Below, in pieces: positions 62,161 to 64,000 of a DNA stretch of 64,000 bases. The stretch covers positions 29,548,059 through 29,612,058 of the forward strand of contig CM067072.1 of NCBI GenBank assembly GCA_033980235.1, written 5' to 3'. How positions within the stretch are numbered: the stretch's first letter is position 1; every line of letters begins with the position of its first letter. Position numbers and translations under genes: made by a program. The notes beneath the pieces were generated by a model. It did not search any database. It saw only the letters and a list, made by a program, of their open reading frames with translations, and had not been told where the DNA came from. The stretch comes from Diadema setosum (taxonomy: Eukaryota; Echinodermata; Echinoidea; Diadematoida; Diadematidae).

Positions 62161-63239
62161 CTATGTCTGTGTCTGGTTCCATGCATTTTGTATTTGTTAC
62201 TTCTACACAACATAGTAGATGATATATAAATGAAATGAAATATATTAATGAAATATATAAGTTAAATATACCAGTAAAATAGGTGAAATAAGTGAAATAG
62301 ATAACTGAAATATATAAGGAAATATATAAAGGAAATGAAAAGCAATAGATGTACTGGAGAATGATAGGTCTAATGAAAGGATATTATGAAAAATATCCTT
62401 ATAATCCGATTCATGGGGCGTAACGGGTTCCTGACACGTGTATTCCCAAAGACCCAAGTTAGTCGGAACGCCGAAATTGAATATTCAGATCCCGTGTGAG
62501 AAAAACTGTGCATAACTTTGCCCTCACGTTGTCAATCCATTTTTTGTTATCTTCGAGCACTGAATCATACGCGCGTGCAGTGTTTTACCCTTAATACACA
62601 ACCAAGCAGCGGTTTCGATCCTCGGAGTGGGGAAACGGGGGTAGAAAGGGGTGGAGAAGCGGCAGGTGTCCCGAAGGAAGGCGGGATCGATGGCTTTTAG
62701 CCCCAGAATCTAGGACTTGTCTTGATCGCAAAAGAAAAAAATGTAGACATATGGTGAGCAATCACTATAGTGTAAAACTTATTTACAACCAGATGAAAAT
62801 GACACACAGGAAGGCAGGGATAGCAAAAACTCTCCTTTTTTTCTTGAAAGTAGGAAAGGAAATAAAGAAGGGTAAGCGAATAATCGGAGCTAATTTTCTG
62901 TCAGCGGATGTTCATGTGCAAAGGTTTTATTTTCGTAGTGATGCGCAGATGTTTTCAATGTCAACCACAGAGCGGTGACCTCATCATTCGTGACAAAAAA
63001 AAAAAAAGACAAGCGATGAATAAACTGACAAACTGACCTATACATATTCCCTTTTAGTCCAGTCGGGTATAAACGAATATCTAGTTAATGCAAGAGACTC
63101 CAGACTTCGTTAGGTAATTTGTTTTAGCTGGTATAAGTGCAGGTACGGCTAATCTCGAAACCTGCGCGACTTTTGCCGCCCTTACCGAATAAATTATTTA
63201 GCATCTTAACACCTTGTCACTAGAGTATGACAAATTGCA

Positions 63240-63340
63240 CATTCATCTTTCGTTCTCTTTCTCTCTGTTCCTCTCTCTCTCTCTCTCTCTCTCTCGCTCT
63301 CTTTCCTCTTCTATTTCTTTTTCTCTCTCTCTCGCTCTCA
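63240..63340 (+). repeat. (CT)n tract
   Basis: CT-rich, pyrimidine-only for most of its length. Confidence 0.9.
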
Positions 63341-64000
63341 AGTCTATCTTCCTATCACTAAGTCATATCTCACTCTGTATATCATAAGACCCTTTTGCAA
63401 ACACGATGCGAATGTGAAACCAATTAGTCCGACACTGAGCCGGATATTGTTCGAGTGAACTTGCAAACGGACTCCACGGTCGGGCAAATTATGCGCATTC
63501 ACTGAATACACAACCAATTCAGGAAGATCAATATTAAACTGTGAACTCGGAGTGATGTGCCCATAATGAATGGGGGCAGTGCGAAGAGGGGAGGAGAGGG
63601 GGTTATGGACTCCACCCCACCCCGTCCCTCATCATACCCACTTAAACCTTACTAAACGCTCTTGACTCTAATAATGGTGATAATGATATGTTTTCCCCTA
63701 TACTGGGTAGCTTTTCAAATTCAGCATTTCCACTGCTCTAACTAAGCGCTCCCTGCATCCTTCCACATCTATTACCCCAGCACCATCATGTATCTTTTCG
63801 TTCACCAGGAACAAAGTGACACTGTGGGGGGGGGGGGGGGTCAAAACGGGTCGAGGAACGCATCAGATAACCTCAAACTTTTCGCATTTAATCTAGTGTC
63901 TTGCACCGAATATCACTGTGCTACCAATGCAGGAGTTCCAGGAGCATTGTAAAACAAAATCAAGTAGGTAAAACGTCATAACGCACCAAAACAAACAAAA

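Larger units (their letters stand above)
57266..64000. other. AT-rich sequence with little recognised content
   Basis: No gene recognised. GC-richer unique stretches at about 58320-58500 and 59220-59560 could be conserved non-coding DNA. TGCGCATGCG at 61465-61474 matches an NRF1-like core. A G14 run lies at about 63825-63840. Confidence 0.5.

Overview
The window is animal nuclear DNA: AT-rich, full of (CA)n, (TA)n and (GAA)n microsatellites, spliced coding sequence with GT-AG introns, a tRNA-derived SINE and many short inverted-repeat elements. The repeat types and the style of the one clear gene suggest a marine deuterostome, most likely an echinoderm or relative. That placement is inference, since no species-diagnostic gene is present. 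There is no sign of prokaryotic or viral organisation.

Genes. Only one protein-coding gene can be assembled with confidence: an eight-exon plus-strand gene at 12530-16841. All seven splice junctions keep frame and give a 716-residue protein. Its N-terminal half is an Ala/Glu/Arg-rich helical region containing fifteen 14-residue repeats. A Pro/Ser-rich linker leads to a C-terminal protein kinase domain with intact Lys, Glu, Asp, DFG and APE residues but a catalytic loop in which the His-Arg of HRD is replaced. A CpG-rich stretch with a CRE and a good splice donor near 11.1-11.45 kb may be its promoter and 5' UTR exon. Weaker coding or promoter candidates are a minus-strand exon near 5.25-5.47 kb, a TATA promoter with a first exon at 46.96-47.15 kb, and a possible exon at 37.31-37.48 kb.

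Repeats by region. 8.68-10.97 kb holds a 2.3-kb element with 92-bp terminal inverted repeats built from a 14-bp motif. Directly behind the kinase gene are a near-perfect 300-bp tandem duplication and then 17.5-22.1 kb of degenerate ~1.6-kb repeat units. These units carry five copies of a GC-box plus CCAAT-like module and are interrupted by a SINE. From 21 to 36 kb there are six short palindromic elements sharing GGG(N)CC-GTT(T/G)CAT(A/G)AA-like ends, a 1.4-kb TIR element with TAA target duplications, and two large foldback elements. The rest (36-64 kb) is mostly featureless AT-rich sequence with microsatellites, small foldbacks, notable hairpins and the isolated TATA promoter.

No operon, CRISPR array, rRNA or intact functional tRNA gene was seen. 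The most distinctive items are the repeat-expanded coiled-coil kinase, the 14-bp-motif TIR element, and the tandem GC-box/CCAAT module array beside the kinase gene.
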